Shown here piece by piece: positions 16,479-25,499 of a stretch of 64,000 nucleotides of DNA; position 1 is the first letter of the stretch; every line of letters starts with the position of its first letter. Under the pieces are notes generated by a model, which did not search any database, was not told the origin of the DNA, and saw only the letters and a program-made list of their open reading frames with translations. A program made the translations under genes and the position numbers. Location of the stretch: NCBI RefSeq assembly GCF_000175235.1, contig NZ_ACQT01000003.1, positions 19,457 to 83,456 on the forward strand. The letters run 5' to 3'. This DNA is from Acidovorax delafieldii 2AN (GTDB lineage Bacteria; Pseudomonadota; Gammaproteobacteria; Burkholderiales; Burkholderiaceae_C).

Positions 16479-17771
16479 ATGAAGGCAAAGCTCCTCCTTC
16501 CCCACGGCGACTACAGCGGAAACTTGCTGTGGAGGAAGGCCGACCTGCTAGGAAATGAAGAGCTGTTGGCCGAATCAGTCAAGACCATGATAGCGCTTGG
16601 CTACTGGGCCAGCCCCTTTCCGGAAGGGGACGGTGTCGCGTTCAACGACAAGGCTGGAGGGAGATCGAGACAGGAGGTTCTAGCGGACTTCGCAGCGGCG
16701 TTTCCCTGGCTCGACGTGGCAATGGGAGAGTCCGGGGATGCGAACCTGGAGTTGGCCGAATTCGAAGTGGAAGAGGAAACCGAGATTGTCTGCACAGTGA
16801 TCGTCCCACTCGAACGGGTGTTTTTCGAGGAGTCGTTCGAGCTCGGGCCTTTCAGGTTCGTCTGCCGAAGAGAATTTGACGAAAGGCCGCAAGACAGGCT
16901 GGCGGACTGGGATGGCGACTATCTGCAGTTTGATACGGAACTGAAGTACCGAGATCTGCTCAAGGTCAATCGGGCGATCGCTTACAACGATGTCGTCATC
17001 TGCAAGTGTCTCGCCTTGGCGGAGCACGCCCTGGATGTCATTCGGTTTCGCTTCAGCGCTTTTGATCGGCCAGAGTTCACGCCGAATCCTGCGGGGCAAC
17101 TCGATGATGGAAGCTACGTCGTCGAGATCGTTCCCCATGGCCGGACGCATCTCAAGCCGCTCAATCTGAAAGGCATATCGCGGCCCATGTCGGCATCGAA
17201 CAACTGGCTCGGCCCGGAGATTGACGACTGCGACTTCCGCGCGCGTGAGTTGCTGGTGGCCATGCTGGGCGGTCGGCCCGACGAGCTTGCGCTCTGCGTC
17301 AAGGCTGCTCTGCGCGCTTGCCACCAGTCGTTCTACAGTCTTGGCGACGAATCCCGACTCCTCAACCTCGTGTTCGCCCTCGATGGGTTGGTGCATCCTA
17401 AGAAGCCGTGGACGGGGTGGAAGCACCGCACCTATGTCGCAGCATTGGTCTCGCATGGGAAGGTGGAGCGATTCAGGTCGGCCCTCGTGCGTTACGACGA
17501 ACTCTATACGGACATCAGGAACGCGCTGGTGCACAAGGGCAAGGACTTCTACGAGTTGGCGCAGGAGCCCGCGCCGTGCTGCCAAGACCTCTACGGGTTC
17601 ATCATCGACGTCGTCGAACTGATAGCCGACCTTAGGATGACGACCGTGGACGAACTTCGTGGGCAAGCGACGCAATGGTTGGCGACACCGGCATTCAGGT
17701 CCTGCTACGAGGAAGAGATCCAGCGCATCTGCAGCCTGAGGCAGTCGCCGGTCAGCTTTCCCAACTGGTGA
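16479..17771 (+). CDS. ApeA-like HEPN-domain protein
   Basis: A 430-residue protein starting MKAKLLLPHGDYSGNL. Near residues 347-352 it has the HEPN RNase signature R-x4-H (RNALVH, in YTDIRNALVHKGKDF), embedded in a helical C-terminal half. The N-terminal half is beta-rich, as in ApeA-like proteins, where it acts as a sensor or regulator. HEPN nucleases of this sort cleave RNA during phage infection. It is placed 117 bp after the GajB-like gene on the same strand and may be part of the same defence module. The start at 16479 is the best in-frame ATG; two upstream ATGs (16404, 16446) lack better support. Confidence 0.65.
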   Translation: MKAKLLLPHGDYSGNLLWRKADLLGNEELLAESVKTMIALGYWASPFPEGDGVAFNDKAGGRSRQEVLADFAAAFPWLDVAMGESGDANLELAEFEVEEETEIVCTVIVPLERVFFEESFELGPFRFVCRREFDERPQDRLADWDGDYLQFDTELKYRDLLKVNRAIAYNDVVICKCLALAEHALDVIRFRFSAFDRPEFTPNPAGQLDDGSYVVEIVPHGRTHLKPLNLKGISRPMSASNNWLGPEIDDCDFRARELLVAMLGGRPDELALCVKAALRACHQSFYSLGDESRLLNLVFALDGLVHPKKPWTGWKHRTYVAALVSHGKVERFRSALVRYDELYTDIRNALVHKGKDFYELAQEPAPCCQDLYGFIIDVVELIADLRMTTVDELRGQATQWLATPAFRSCYEEEIQRICSLRQSPVSFPNW

Positions 17772-17938
17772 TACCGATCAGGCATTCCCTGGTCACATGA
17801 ACAAGCGATAGGGATAGCTATGGCCAGGTAGATCCGGCAAATTGGAGATCGTGCGCGACAGCCTTTGTGAGTACATGGATGGTCACAGGGAGCGGGTCTA
17901 TAGAGGGCGTCGTTGTTCCGGTCTGCAAGGTCCTTCGG

Positions 17939-19234
17939 TTAGAACTGAACGTCGGCAACCAGCGGGCAGTGGTCCGACACGGCGAGCAGGGGATCGGGCC
18001 GATTGACCGAAGGCAGCAGCGAGCCGCCGAACGGTCCAATGCTGACCTTGATCGTGTTGGACACCGCGGCCGCCAGACTCTGCGATACGAGAATGTGGTC
18101 CAGACCCACGGGGTTTCGGCATCCGAGACCTGTCTTTCCACCCAGGAGTGTTTGCTGCTCAGCCGTCGGGACACCCGTCTTGGAAGCTTCGCAGGCGGCC
18201 TCGAGCGCAGCGGATCCCGGGCACTTGGGCAGGAGCAGAGCGGCTTTCGATGATGCCGGCTGGCCGTCATTGATCTCCAGCAGCAGGTTGCGAGTGCGCG
18301 CGCCAGTTGCCAACGGCTTTGCGAGATCGGTACCTCCGTCGCTTCTGGTCGGCTCGGCGCCCGCGACCTGGTTCAACTCGTGCGCCAGGTTCCGGTTGAA
18401 GTCGCCCAGCACCACGAAGTGATCCACGCCCTGACCGAGCGTCTCGAACGCGGCTTCCAGCGGGCGTACCTGTTGTTGCAGCAACGCGCAGGCTTCAATG
18501 GACGCATCGTCGAGTCGGCGTGGGTTCCTGTCGAGAGGACTGACGCAGCTCGACTTGAGGTGGACTGTGAGGAATCGTACCTTCTTGCCATTCAGATTGA
18601 GCGTGACGGTGTAAGCCGGCCGCACCTGATCTTTGGCCGGTGCTTCGGGCAGCGACACTTCGTGGATGTCACGGCAGGCTTCGACCGCTTCACCGAACTT
18701 CTTGCGCCAGGCGAAGGCCAGGCGTTGGACCTTGTACTTTCCGTCGAACGAGCAGACGTTGTAGTCGCCGGCAGCCGCCCCGAGCGCTTCGACCGCCGCC
18801 TTGGTGCCCGACACCTCCTGGAACGCGATCACGTCGGGCTGAACGTCGCGAGCGAGAACTTGGCTGAGTTGCTGACCGCGTTTGGCGTACGCGCTGGGTG
18901 TGACGGCAATGCCCTTGTGGCCGGAGGTCTGGTACACGCTGCATGGCGGCATGATCGACAGGTTCACCCCTTCGAGGGTGGCTCGCGATTCTGTGATCTC
19001 CCAGCCGCGCTTGGCGCTGGTAGCTCCTTCGGCTGCGAGATCCCAGGCCTTGGTCGCTGGGTTCTTGATGTAGAACTTGTTGCACTGGGCAATCCAGGCA
19101 GGCACCTCGTCGCTCGCGACGTGCCAGCCAAGGTTCCATGTCGCAATGCGCAGAGTCTCGGCCTGAGCCGGTGTGGAAAGGGACACGGCCACGGCAGCAA
19201 ACGCCGCACAGGCCGTCACATGAGTGCGGTGCAT
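17939..19234 (-). CDS. Exported endonuclease/exonuclease/phosphatase-family protein
   Basis: A 431-residue protein with a Sec signal peptide (MHRTHVTACAAFAAVAVSLS, cleavage likely after AQA near residue 25). EEP-fold motifs follow in order: IATWNLGW, VIAFQEV, VHLKSSC, LGDFNRN, GLDHILVS and SDHCPLVADV. These supply the metal-binding and His residues of DNase I-like enzymes. Several cysteines in the mature part fit an extracytoplasmic location. The substrate could be nucleic acid, phosphoinositide or another phosphodiester. It sits alone on the minus strand between the HEPN gene and a membrane protein gene. Extracellular nucleases occur on some conjugative elements, but a role in transfer is only a guess. 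Confidence 0.75.
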   Translation of the reverse strand: MHRTHVTACAAFAAVAVSLSTPAQAETLRIATWNLGWHVASDEVPAWIAQCNKFYIKNPATKAWDLAAEGATSAKRGWEITESRATLEGVNLSIMPPCSVYQTSGHKGIAVTPSAYAKRGQQLSQVLARDVQPDVIAFQEVSGTKAAVEALGAAAGDYNVCSFDGKYKVQRLAFAWRKKFGEAVEACRDIHEVSLPEAPAKDQVRPAYTVTLNLNGKKVRFLTVHLKSSCVSPLDRNPRRLDDASIEACALLQQQVRPLEAAFETLGQGVDHFVVLGDFNRNLAHELNQVAGAEPTRSDGGTDLAKPLATGARTRNLLLEINDGQPASSKAALLLPKCPGSAALEAACEASKTGVPTAEQQTLLGGKTGLGCRNPVGLDHILVSQSLAAAVSNTIKVSIGPFGGSLLPSVNRPDPLLAVSDHCPLVADVQF

Positions 19235-19408
19235 TGGGCTCCTCCTCGATCAACAGCCAGGTACTTTATAAGACACTGCCGCGATCCCCTCCTGGCCAAA
19301 GCCATATTGTTGCTGCATTGCGTGGCAAGTCAATGACAAACTGCGCGCGTGGCAAGCTTGGCTGTGCTACACCAGATGCGGTACAAGGCTGTGGAAGGAG
19401 GAACTGCC

Positions 19409-20140
19409 ATGCAGATCATCAAGAAGCCAAAGACTGCGGAAATCAACCAGCTCACCATGAAGCTGATCGTCGGCGTCATTGCCGTCGTGATCGCTTCGGT
19501 CACCAGCTTCGTGTCCACGCTTGATCGACCGCTCACCTCCATCAGCGAGTCCTACTTTGCGGGCGACTGGTCGCGCAACATATTCGTCGGCTTCCTTTTT
19601 GCCATTTCCGCATTCTTGCTGTCCTACAACGGCCAGACGAGAGCCCACATGGTGCTGTCCCGCGTGGCGGCGCTGGCGGGTCTCGGCGTGGCCATGTTTC
19701 CTTGTAAATGCCGCGGGGGCGAGGAAATCATTCCATACGTTCACTATGCGAGCGCAGCAGTCATGTTTGCCGTCCTGGCCTACTTCTGCATTGAGTTCTA
19801 TCGACATGCCAGAAGCAAAGGGCACAGGCAGGCTGGCTGGCGTGCCAAGATCTATTTGGCCTGCTTCTGGACGATGGTCGTCGCCATGGTCGCGCTCTTC
19901 GTTAATGGCGTGTGGGGCGAGACGCTGGAAATCGAAACACGCATACCGCGCATCGTCTTCTATGGCGAGGCCATGGCGTTGTCTGCGTTCGGGGTCTGCT
20001 GGCTGGTCGCCAGTCGCGTGCTTCCGGTTCTGACCCGGCCGGAAGAGCGCCACCGATTGCTTGCAGAGGATCCGCCCGGGGCAAGTGGCGTTGAGAAACC
20101 TGAAGCGCAACCGCCGACGACAGCAGGGCGGCACGGATGA
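19409..20140 (+). CDS. Integral membrane protein, about six TM segments
   Basis: A 243-residue protein. Hydrophobic helices can be seen at about residues 17-37, 54-71, 83-98, 109-126, 151-168 and 189-207, followed by a polar Pro-rich tail. The pattern 'SISESYFAGDWSRNIFVG' after the first helix and the PCKC segment recall DUF998-like or related uncharacterised membrane proteins. AAGGAGG precedes the ATG at 19409. Function unknown. Confidence 0.6.
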   Translation: MQIIKKPKTAEINQLTMKLIVGVIAVVIASVTSFVSTLDRPLTSISESYFAGDWSRNIFVGFLFAISAFLLSYNGQTRAHMVLSRVAALAGLGVAMFPCKCRGGEEIIPYVHYASAAVMFAVLAYFCIEFYRHARSKGHRQAGWRAKIYLACFWTMVVAMVALFVNGVWGETLEIETRIPRIVFYGEAMALSAFGVCWLVASRVLPVLTRPEERHRLLAEDPPGASGVEKPEAQPPTTAGRHG

Positions 20141-20161
20141 CCGAGCCGCCACCACGCGAGG

Positions 20162-20557
20162 TCAGAGCGCGGCGTCCTTGAGCTTCTTGAGCGCACGTGC
20201 CTTGATGCGCACGGTCGCCGGCTTTGCTGCAAAGACCTGTTCTTCTTTGGTGAATGGGTTGATGCCCTTGCGCTTGGGCTTGGCGGGCACCTTCTGCACG
20301 CCGATCTTGAGCAGGCCGGGCAGCGTGAACTCGCCCGCGCCCTTCTTGTTGACCGCTCCGAGCACTGTGGTTTCCAGGGCGGCCAGAACGGCCTTCACGG
20401 CCTTGGGTTCGACGCCTGCCAGTTCTGCCAGGTGATTGGTCAGGGCACCCTTGGTGAAGGTGTCCTTGATGGGGCGGATGACCGTCGTGGCCGGAGTCTT
20501 GGCCTTGGCGGCCTTTGTTGCAGGTGCCGGCTTGGTGGTTTTCTTCGCAGTTGCCAT
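20162..20557 (-). CDS. HU/IHF-family DNA-binding protein with Lys/Ala-rich N-terminus
   Basis: A 131-residue protein. Residues 1-30 are Lys/Ala/Thr-rich (MATAKKTTKPAPATKAAKAK), and the rest is an HU-type fold: helical FTKGALTNHLAELAGV, then the DNA-binding arm region (GINPFTKEEQVFAAKPATVR) and a basic C-terminal helix (KALKKLKD-like). HU proteins bend and compact DNA. The N-terminal extension resembles those of betaproteobacterial HU variants on mobile elements. It is one of two nucleoid-associated proteins here, the other being the H-NS-like protein at 29705. Confidence 0.85.
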   Translation of the reverse strand: MATAKKTTKPAPATKAAKAKTPATTVIRPIKDTFTKGALTNHLAELAGVEPKAVKAVLAALETTVLGAVNKKGAGEFTLPGLLKIGVQKVPAKPKRKGINPFTKEEQVFAAKPATVRIKARALKKLKDAAL

Positions 20558-20771
20558 GTCTCGATCTCGTTCGTTGTGTTTGAAAGCAGTGGTTCGCGCC
20601 ACGGCCGCTGGGCACATCGCGCAGTAGGCAATTCTATCGAGAGGGCCTTAAGCGCTGCCCGCTTGACCGACATGCGTTGATTGGCATTGCATGTCCGGGA
20701 GCAGAGGCCGGGGCGTTTGGGCCCTTGATTCCATGGAGCGCTGCCTATCCTGGTTTTCAGGAGGCACCTTC

Positions 20772-21929
20772 GTGCAACAGATCGAATTGCCCGGACTGGC
20801 ATTGGCAGAGCCCCAGGCTCTGCGGGCCATCATTTCAACATCATTGCTGCGCTTCAACGTCGCTCGCGATCCACTGATCGACATGGCTCTGGCGGGCCAT
20901 GCTCCGGTGTATGTCGGCGTGAGCGGCGGAAAGGACAGCCAGGCGCTGGCCTACCGCGTCCAGGCCCATCTGGACGAAATCGGGCACGCTGGCGTGCGCG
21001 CCCTGATCCACAGTGACCTTGGACGCATCGAATGGCGGGATTCGGCTCCCGTTTGCGAGCGGCTCGCCGAGCGGATTGGCTGGGAACTTGTGACCGTGCG
21101 GCGGCAGGCCGGTGACATGGTTGACCGCTGGCTGTCGCGTTGGGCGGCGAACGTGGAGCGCTACCGCATGCTGTCGTGTGTGAAGCTCATCATGCCGTGG
21201 AGTTCGGCGGCACAGCGTTTTTGCACCAGCGAGCTCAAGACCCAGGTCATCGCGCGCGCGATCCGCGCTCGCCATCCAGCGGGTGTCGTGGTTTCCGCCA
21301 TTGGGCTGCGCTGGGAGGAGAGCGCGGCACGGGCGCGCCAGCCAGTGGCGAAGCGTGATGCGGCGCTCAGCCGCGCGCGGGGCATCGGGTTGGACTGGAA
21401 CGCGATCATCCATTGGCCGCGACAGGACGTGCTGGACTACATCCGCCAGTGCGGCGGCGTGCTGCATGAGGCCTATCGCATCTACGGCAGCAGCCGGGTG
21501 TCCTGTGCCTTCTGCGTGCTGGCTTCCCGAGGCGACTTGCATGCGGCGGCAACCTGCGACGACAACGCTGCCGTCTATCGCGAACTGGTCAACCTGGAGG
21601 TACGCAGTACTTTCTCGTTCCAGTCGGGCAAGTGGCTTGGGGATGTAGCCCCCGGACTACTGGAGCCCGCGCTACGGGCAAGACTGGCAGAGGCGAAGGA
21701 GCGCGCAGTACTGCGCCAAACGGCGGAAGCGGAAATCCCCACCCACTTGCTCTATCAGGCTGGCTGGCCTGTGTGCATGCCGACCTCGGCTGAAGCGCGA
21801 TCGCTTGCCTCGGTGCGCCGGCGCGTTGCGCAAGCCTTGGGTATCGGAGCCGACTGTCTGGATGCCGATGCCGTTGCCGCCCGGTACGCGGAACTGATGC
21901 GGCAGCGTGCCCAGATGCAGCCGACGTGA
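20772..21929 (+). CDS. PAPS reductase-like PP-loop protein
   Basis: A 385-residue protein of the adenine nucleotide alpha-hydrolase superfamily. The PP-loop is SGGKDSQ (about residue 55). A cysteine-bearing LSCVK and RFCTSELKTQ region follows, and a second cysteine pair (SCAFCVLAS) comes later, where related proteins bind an iron-sulfur cluster. PAPS reductase-like proteins of this type occur on phages and mobile elements, including DndC in phosphorothioation. No dnd genes are nearby, so a different nucleotide-activated sulfur or modification reaction is possible. The GTG at 20772 is chosen because AGGAGG sits seven bases before it; an ATG at 20691 lacks such a site. Confidence 0.7.
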   Translation: MQQIELPGLALAEPQALRAIISTSLLRFNVARDPLIDMALAGHAPVYVGVSGGKDSQALAYRVQAHLDEIGHAGVRALIHSDLGRIEWRDSAPVCERLAERIGWELVTVRRQAGDMVDRWLSRWAANVERYRMLSCVKLIMPWSSAAQRFCTSELKTQVIARAIRARHPAGVVVSAIGLRWEESAARARQPVAKRDAALSRARGIGLDWNAIIHWPRQDVLDYIRQCGGVLHEAYRIYGSSRVSCAFCVLASRGDLHAAATCDDNAAVYRELVNLEVRSTFSFQSGKWLGDVAPGLLEPALRARLAEAKERAVLRQTAEAEIPTHLLYQAGWPVCMPTSAEARSLASVRRRVAQALGIGADCLDADAVAARYAELMRQRAQMQPT

Positions 21930-21934
21930 ACCCC

Positions 21935-22252
21935 TCAGTTCAGATGCTGATGCAGCAGTCGCTGGAACTCAGGCCGCAGCGCGCGGGTGGCATCGACTGA
22001 CAAGCGGTCGCACCGTCCGCCCGGCCAATCCAGTTGCCCCTGCGCGCCATCGAATGTCAGAACAGCGCGATCAAAAAACCGCTTCGAGGACTGATCCCCA
22101 TCGACAAGCTGCAGGGAGGTGACCGTTTTGCTTTCAATCCAGAGCCATTGACGTGAGCCGCTGGCAGGCACTTCCGACTGCGCCAGTTCGATCTCCGCAA
22201 GACAGCCACGGGCGGCATTGAGCAGCAGGAGCACGGTGTACTGGACGAGCAT
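21935..22252 (-). CDS. Hypothetical protein
   Basis: A 105-residue frame starting MLVQYTVLLLLNAARGCLAE. The middle is beta-strand-like with a Trp-rich patch (SRQWLWIESKTVTSLQLVDG). The gene is convergent with the PAPS reductase-like gene, its end only five bases away. Upstream is a hairpin (TGTCCCC/GGGGACA near 22290-22307). No family recognised. Confidence 0.45.
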   Translation of the reverse strand: MLVQYTVLLLLNAARGCLAEIELAQSEVPASGSRQWLWIESKTVTSLQLVDGDQSSKRFFDRAVLTFDGAQGQLDWPGGRCDRLSVDATRALRPEFQRLLHQHLN

Positions 22253-22454
22253 GGTGGAGGTCGGTCGCGCGAGGGGGATGCGTCATTGTCCCCGCTCGGG
22301 GGACATGGCGGCCTCTGTGCGGGTATCCGGCAATTACTTTTTGCTTCGCTCAGATCGTGAATGAGCGAATGCGTCTTGAAGCCAGCCAGCTTCACGGGAC
22401 GATGACTCCATCCCTGTGCGGCCCGGCCGCCAGCCATTCCGAAGGAGCCAATGG

Positions 22455-22979
22455 ATGACGATCAAACTCCATACCATGACGGCGGCGCTGGCCGTGCGCG
22501 ATGCCTGCCAGCGGCAGGTTGATAAAAGCCGCTCCATCGACCACCTCAACATCGACACCATCGTGAGGCACGCCCTGAGCGATGCGGCGACCTGCATGCC
22601 GTGTCCGGATGAAGTGTTCGACGGCATGGCGAGTGCGATCCAGGCACAAAGCCATTGCACTGCAACCCAGGCATTCGAGCAGGTGTTGCAACTGGTGAAT
22701 CCCTCGGTGCCGCTGCACTACTCACGGTGGCGGCATGGCGGCTGGTACGTGAGCGGCATTCGCTATCCCAGCGGCGCCTGCGGTTGCGTCAGCAGCAATT
22801 ACCCCGACAGGAAATGGCGCATCGTGTGTGACGACCGCAGGCAGGCGTTGAACGACCCCGGCGACGTGACCTTTGGCTCACGCGAGGCGGCGGCGCGGGC
22901 GGAACAGGTGCTGGTGCTGCAAACCTGGGAAGCATTGGTTCGGGCGACCACCGAAAGGGGAGTGGGCGCGGCCTCTTGA
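22455..22979 (+). CDS. Hypothetical protein preceding the PRTRC cassette
   Basis: A 174-residue protein (MTIKLHTMTAALAVRDACQR) with a GAAGGAG ribosome site. It has a helical N-terminal half and a Trp/Gly-rich beta segment (YSRWRHGGWYVSGIRYPSGA) that may be a small binding domain. It lies 58 bp before the ParB-related gene on the same strand and may be transcribed with it. It is not one of the PRTRC proteins I know, and no function can be given. Confidence 0.55.
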   Translation: MTIKLHTMTAALAVRDACQRQVDKSRSIDHLNIDTIVRHALSDAATCMPCPDEVFDGMASAIQAQSHCTATQAFEQVLQLVNPSVPLHYSRWRHGGWYVSGIRYPSGACGCVSSNYPDRKWRIVCDDRRQALNDPGDVTFGSREAAARAEQVLVLQTWEALVRATTERGVGAAS

Positions 22980-23037
22980 AGGTGGCCCGAGCGGCGAGAG
23001 CATGACTGCATCTCATCCGATGCAGCCAGGAGGCACC

Positions 23038-24825
23038 ATGACCCATCCGAATCAACCCACTCTGCCAATCCGCAAGATCGTGCAGGGCAAGAACCCCCGC
23101 GAATACTTCGATCCCGCCGAGATGGCCGAACTGGAGGAGGGCATCCGCGCCGTCGGCGTGCTCGAACCGATCGTCGTGCGGCCCGTCCCCGGCACCGACC
23201 TCTACGAAATCATCGCCGGTGAACGCCGCTGGCGCGCCGCCAAGAACGTCTTCGGAGACGACTACGACATGCCCGTGGTCATCAAGGACGCCAGCGATGA
23301 AACCGCCGAGGCCATGTCGGTGATCGAGAACTACCACCGCGCCGCCATGTCGCCCGCCGAGGAGGCACACGCTGCCCAGCGCCAATTGCTGCGCCAGCGT
23401 GGCGACAAGGAGGAAGCCGCCCGCCTCATGGGCTGGTCGCCCGAAGTGCTGGAGCGGCGGCTGGCGCTGCTGGCCTGCACACCTGCCGTGCTCAAGGCGC
23501 TCACCACCCGCACTATCCAGCTCGGGCATGCCGAACTGCTCTCGGGCATTCCCCCAGACAAGCAGGACAGCGTGCTCGCGGGCGTGCTGACGCAGAAGGT
23601 GCCGGTGGCCGTGCTCAAGGCACAACTGGGCCGCTATGCGCGGCGGCTGGCCGATGCGATCTTCGACACTGCGCAGTGCGGCGGCTGTCCACACAACTCG
23701 GCGCGGCAGTCGGGCCTGTTCGCGGAATCCCTGGGCGAGGGCTACTGCCAACACCCGAGCCACTTCGAGGAACTGACCCTTCAGGCCGTCGAAGCCCGCG
23801 CCGATGCACTGCGCGACGAATACCCGGTCATCCGCATCGTCAAGATCAGCGACGGCTTTACGCCGCTGCCCGTGAGCGCCGCTGGCGACTTGGGCGTCGG
23901 CGCGCCGCAGTACACATCCTGCCAGGGTTGCCAGTCCTTTGGCTGCGCGGTGTCCGCAATGCCGGGCAGCTACGGCGACGTTACGCGCTCGCTGTGCTTC
24001 GACGCCGCCTGCAACAGCCAGAAGGTTGCCTTGTGGCGCAAGGCGCAGCGGGATGCCCAGGCGGCGCTGGATGATAAACCAGGAAAGGGCACCGCGAAGG
24101 CGGGTGCAGCCAAGCACTCGGGCAAGAAGTCCAAGCCCGTTGTGCCAACGAACCAGACGCCGCAGCGCGTCGTCAGCCACCGCGTCATGGAATGGCGCAA
24201 TTGGCTGGCCAAGGCCTTGATGGCGCAGCCGCAGTACAGCCAGCGGGTGCTGATCGCGCTGGCGTTGGCCGGTCGCGGGGCCGATCTGCGGGAGGCGCCA
24301 TTCCGCAACGCCTTCGAGCGGCTCACAGGTCAGGTCAAGGGCTCAGGGTTCGGCATCCGGGGAGGTCTGCAACGGGCCGCCGCCGCGCCCGACGCCCAAC
24401 TGGAGCGGCTGCTGCAAGCCGTTACCGCCTCGGCGGCCTTTGGCGTCAACGTGACCGACCTCGAATTGCTGCTGAACTATGTCCAGGTGGATGAAGGGCG
24501 GTATTTTCAGTGGAACAAGGAGTTCCTCGATCTGTTCACGATGAGCGAACTGGAAAGCCTTGCCGCAGAGGTCGGGCTCAAGAAGGCGATGGGTTCGGGC
24601 TTCAAGGCGGCACGTTCCGGCAAGAAGCCCGATTTCATCGCGGCGCTGCTCAAGGTGCCGGGCTTCGCCTACCAGGGCACGGTGCCTGCGGTGATGTGCT
24701 ATCCGCGCCAGCCGATCCTGGCCAAAGGTGAGCGGGACGGGCAGGGCGGCGAGGCCGATGGAGCGGATGAGGCAGAGAGCACCGAGGTCATATTGGAACC
24801 GCAGGCCGAGCCCGCGCTGGCCTGA
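23038..24825 (+). CDS. PRTRC system ParB-related protein
   Basis: A 595-residue protein. The first 100 residues are a ParB/Spo0J N-terminal domain (a KNPREYF-type start, VLEPIVVRP, and GERRWRAAK), in other family members a CTP-binding fold. A helix-turn-helix ParB-like region follows (RGDKEEAARLMGWSPEVLER). A long extra C-terminal part contains CxxC pairs (CGGCPHN, SCQGCQSFGC), suggesting bound metal. The size and the gene order after it identify the ParB-related member of the PRTRC cassette. It is not paired with ParA, so a role beyond plasmid partition is likely. The ATG at 23038 has CAGGAGG five bases upstream. Confidence 0.9.
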   Translation: MTHPNQPTLPIRKIVQGKNPREYFDPAEMAELEEGIRAVGVLEPIVVRPVPGTDLYEIIAGERRWRAAKNVFGDDYDMPVVIKDASDETAEAMSVIENYHRAAMSPAEEAHAAQRQLLRQRGDKEEAARLMGWSPEVLERRLALLACTPAVLKALTTRTIQLGHAELLSGIPPDKQDSVLAGVLTQKVPVAVLKAQLGRYARRLADAIFDTAQCGGCPHNSARQSGLFAESLGEGYCQHPSHFEELTLQAVEARADALRDEYPVIRIVKISDGFTPLPVSAAGDLGVGAPQYTSCQGCQSFGCAVSAMPGSYGDVTRSLCFDAACNSQKVALWRKAQRDAQAALDDKPGKGTAKAGAAKHSGKKSKPVVPTNQTPQRVVSHRVMEWRNWLAKALMAQPQYSQRVLIALALAGRGADLREAPFRNAFERLTGQVKGSGFGIRGGLQRAAAAPDAQLERLLQAVTASAAFGVNVTDLELLLNYVQVDEGRYFQWNKEFLDLFTMSELESLAAEVGLKKAMGSGFKAARSGKKPDFIAALLKVPGFAYQGTVPAVMCYPRQPILAKGERDGQGGEADGADEAESTEVILEPQAEPALA

Positions 24826-24878
24826 TGCGGCAACCAGCCCCTGGACACAGGAGAGCCGGGTTCTAGCATGGTCTGGAC

Positions 24879-24894
24879 GGCCCCGCATGGGGCC
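24879..24894 (+). promoter_or_regulatory. Leader hairpin before the PRTRC E gene
   Basis: GGCCCC-GCAT-GGGGCC is a perfect hairpin. It is followed 17 bases later by the AAGGAG ribosome site of the PRTRC E gene. Another hairpin (GGCAACC 25455-25461 with GGTTGCC 25467-25473) precedes the PRTRC C ribosome site in the same way. Confidence 0.45.
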
Positions 24895-24923
24895 ACGTCC
24901 CCCATTCCACCAAGGAGCATGAG

Positions 24924-25403
24924 ATGACGATGTTCGAGGAACTGTTCGCGCTGGCTTGCAGCGCTACGCTCACGATGACGGTGAGCGCCGACGAGAAATC
25001 CGGCCGTTTGACGGTCAATGTGATTCCCAAGCCTCGGCAGGACGCGGGCGAGGCCGCGCTGACGCAGCCCTTGAGCCTCACGGCTACACCACAGGAGTTC
25101 GATGCGGGTTTCATCGAAGCCCTACGCGGCTACCGCGAGGTACGCCAGAGCCTTGCCCAGCAGGTCGAGGCCACCAAGGAAGTGATCGAGGCCGCAAAGG
25201 CAGCGTCGGTCAAGAAGGCCAGCGACGCCACCGTGAAGGTGGGAGCATCAAAAACCATAGCGGCCAAGCCTGCGCCAGCCACAACCGCCTCAGTTTCAGG
25301 CGATGCGGCGGATGAAGAAGAAGACGCTGCCGCGCAGACCGCAACGGCTGAAGCGGCCACAGCCTCCGCCGCTGGCGGCGAATCCTTCGACCTATTCGGG
25401 TGA
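24924..25403 (+). CDS. PRTRC system protein E
   Basis: A 159-residue protein that starts MTMFEELFALACSATLTMTV. The N-terminal half is beta-rich with conserved-looking TVNVIPKPRQDAGE and ALTQPLSLTATPQEFD blocks that mark PRTRC protein E. The C-terminal half is a helical then Ala/Lys/Thr-rich, low-complexity tail ending SFDLFG. The biochemical role is unknown. It is the second gene of the cassette. Confidence 0.85.
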   Translation: MTMFEELFALACSATLTMTVSADEKSGRLTVNVIPKPRQDAGEAALTQPLSLTATPQEFDAGFIEALRGYREVRQSLAQQVEATKEVIEAAKAASVKKASDATVKVGASKTIAAKPAPATTASVSGDAADEEEDAAAQTATAEAATASAAGGESFDLFG

Positions 25404-25499
25404 GTGAGCTGGGCACCCTTGATGCGGCCACCTGCGGCGAGAGACTGAACGCATGGCAACCACGGCGGTTGCCGCGTTCATCCTCCAAGGAGCCCATCC

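Noticed and set aside
20772..21929. Calling the PAPS reductase-like gene dndC
   Set aside because: No dndB, D or E genes are in the window and the length and motif spacing do not identify DndC clearly.
22789..24180. Long open frame of 463 codons on the minus strand, antisense to the ParB-related gene
   Set aside because: It mirrors the strong codon bias of the ParB-related gene, has no ribosome site or family features, and would need full overlap with a clear gene.
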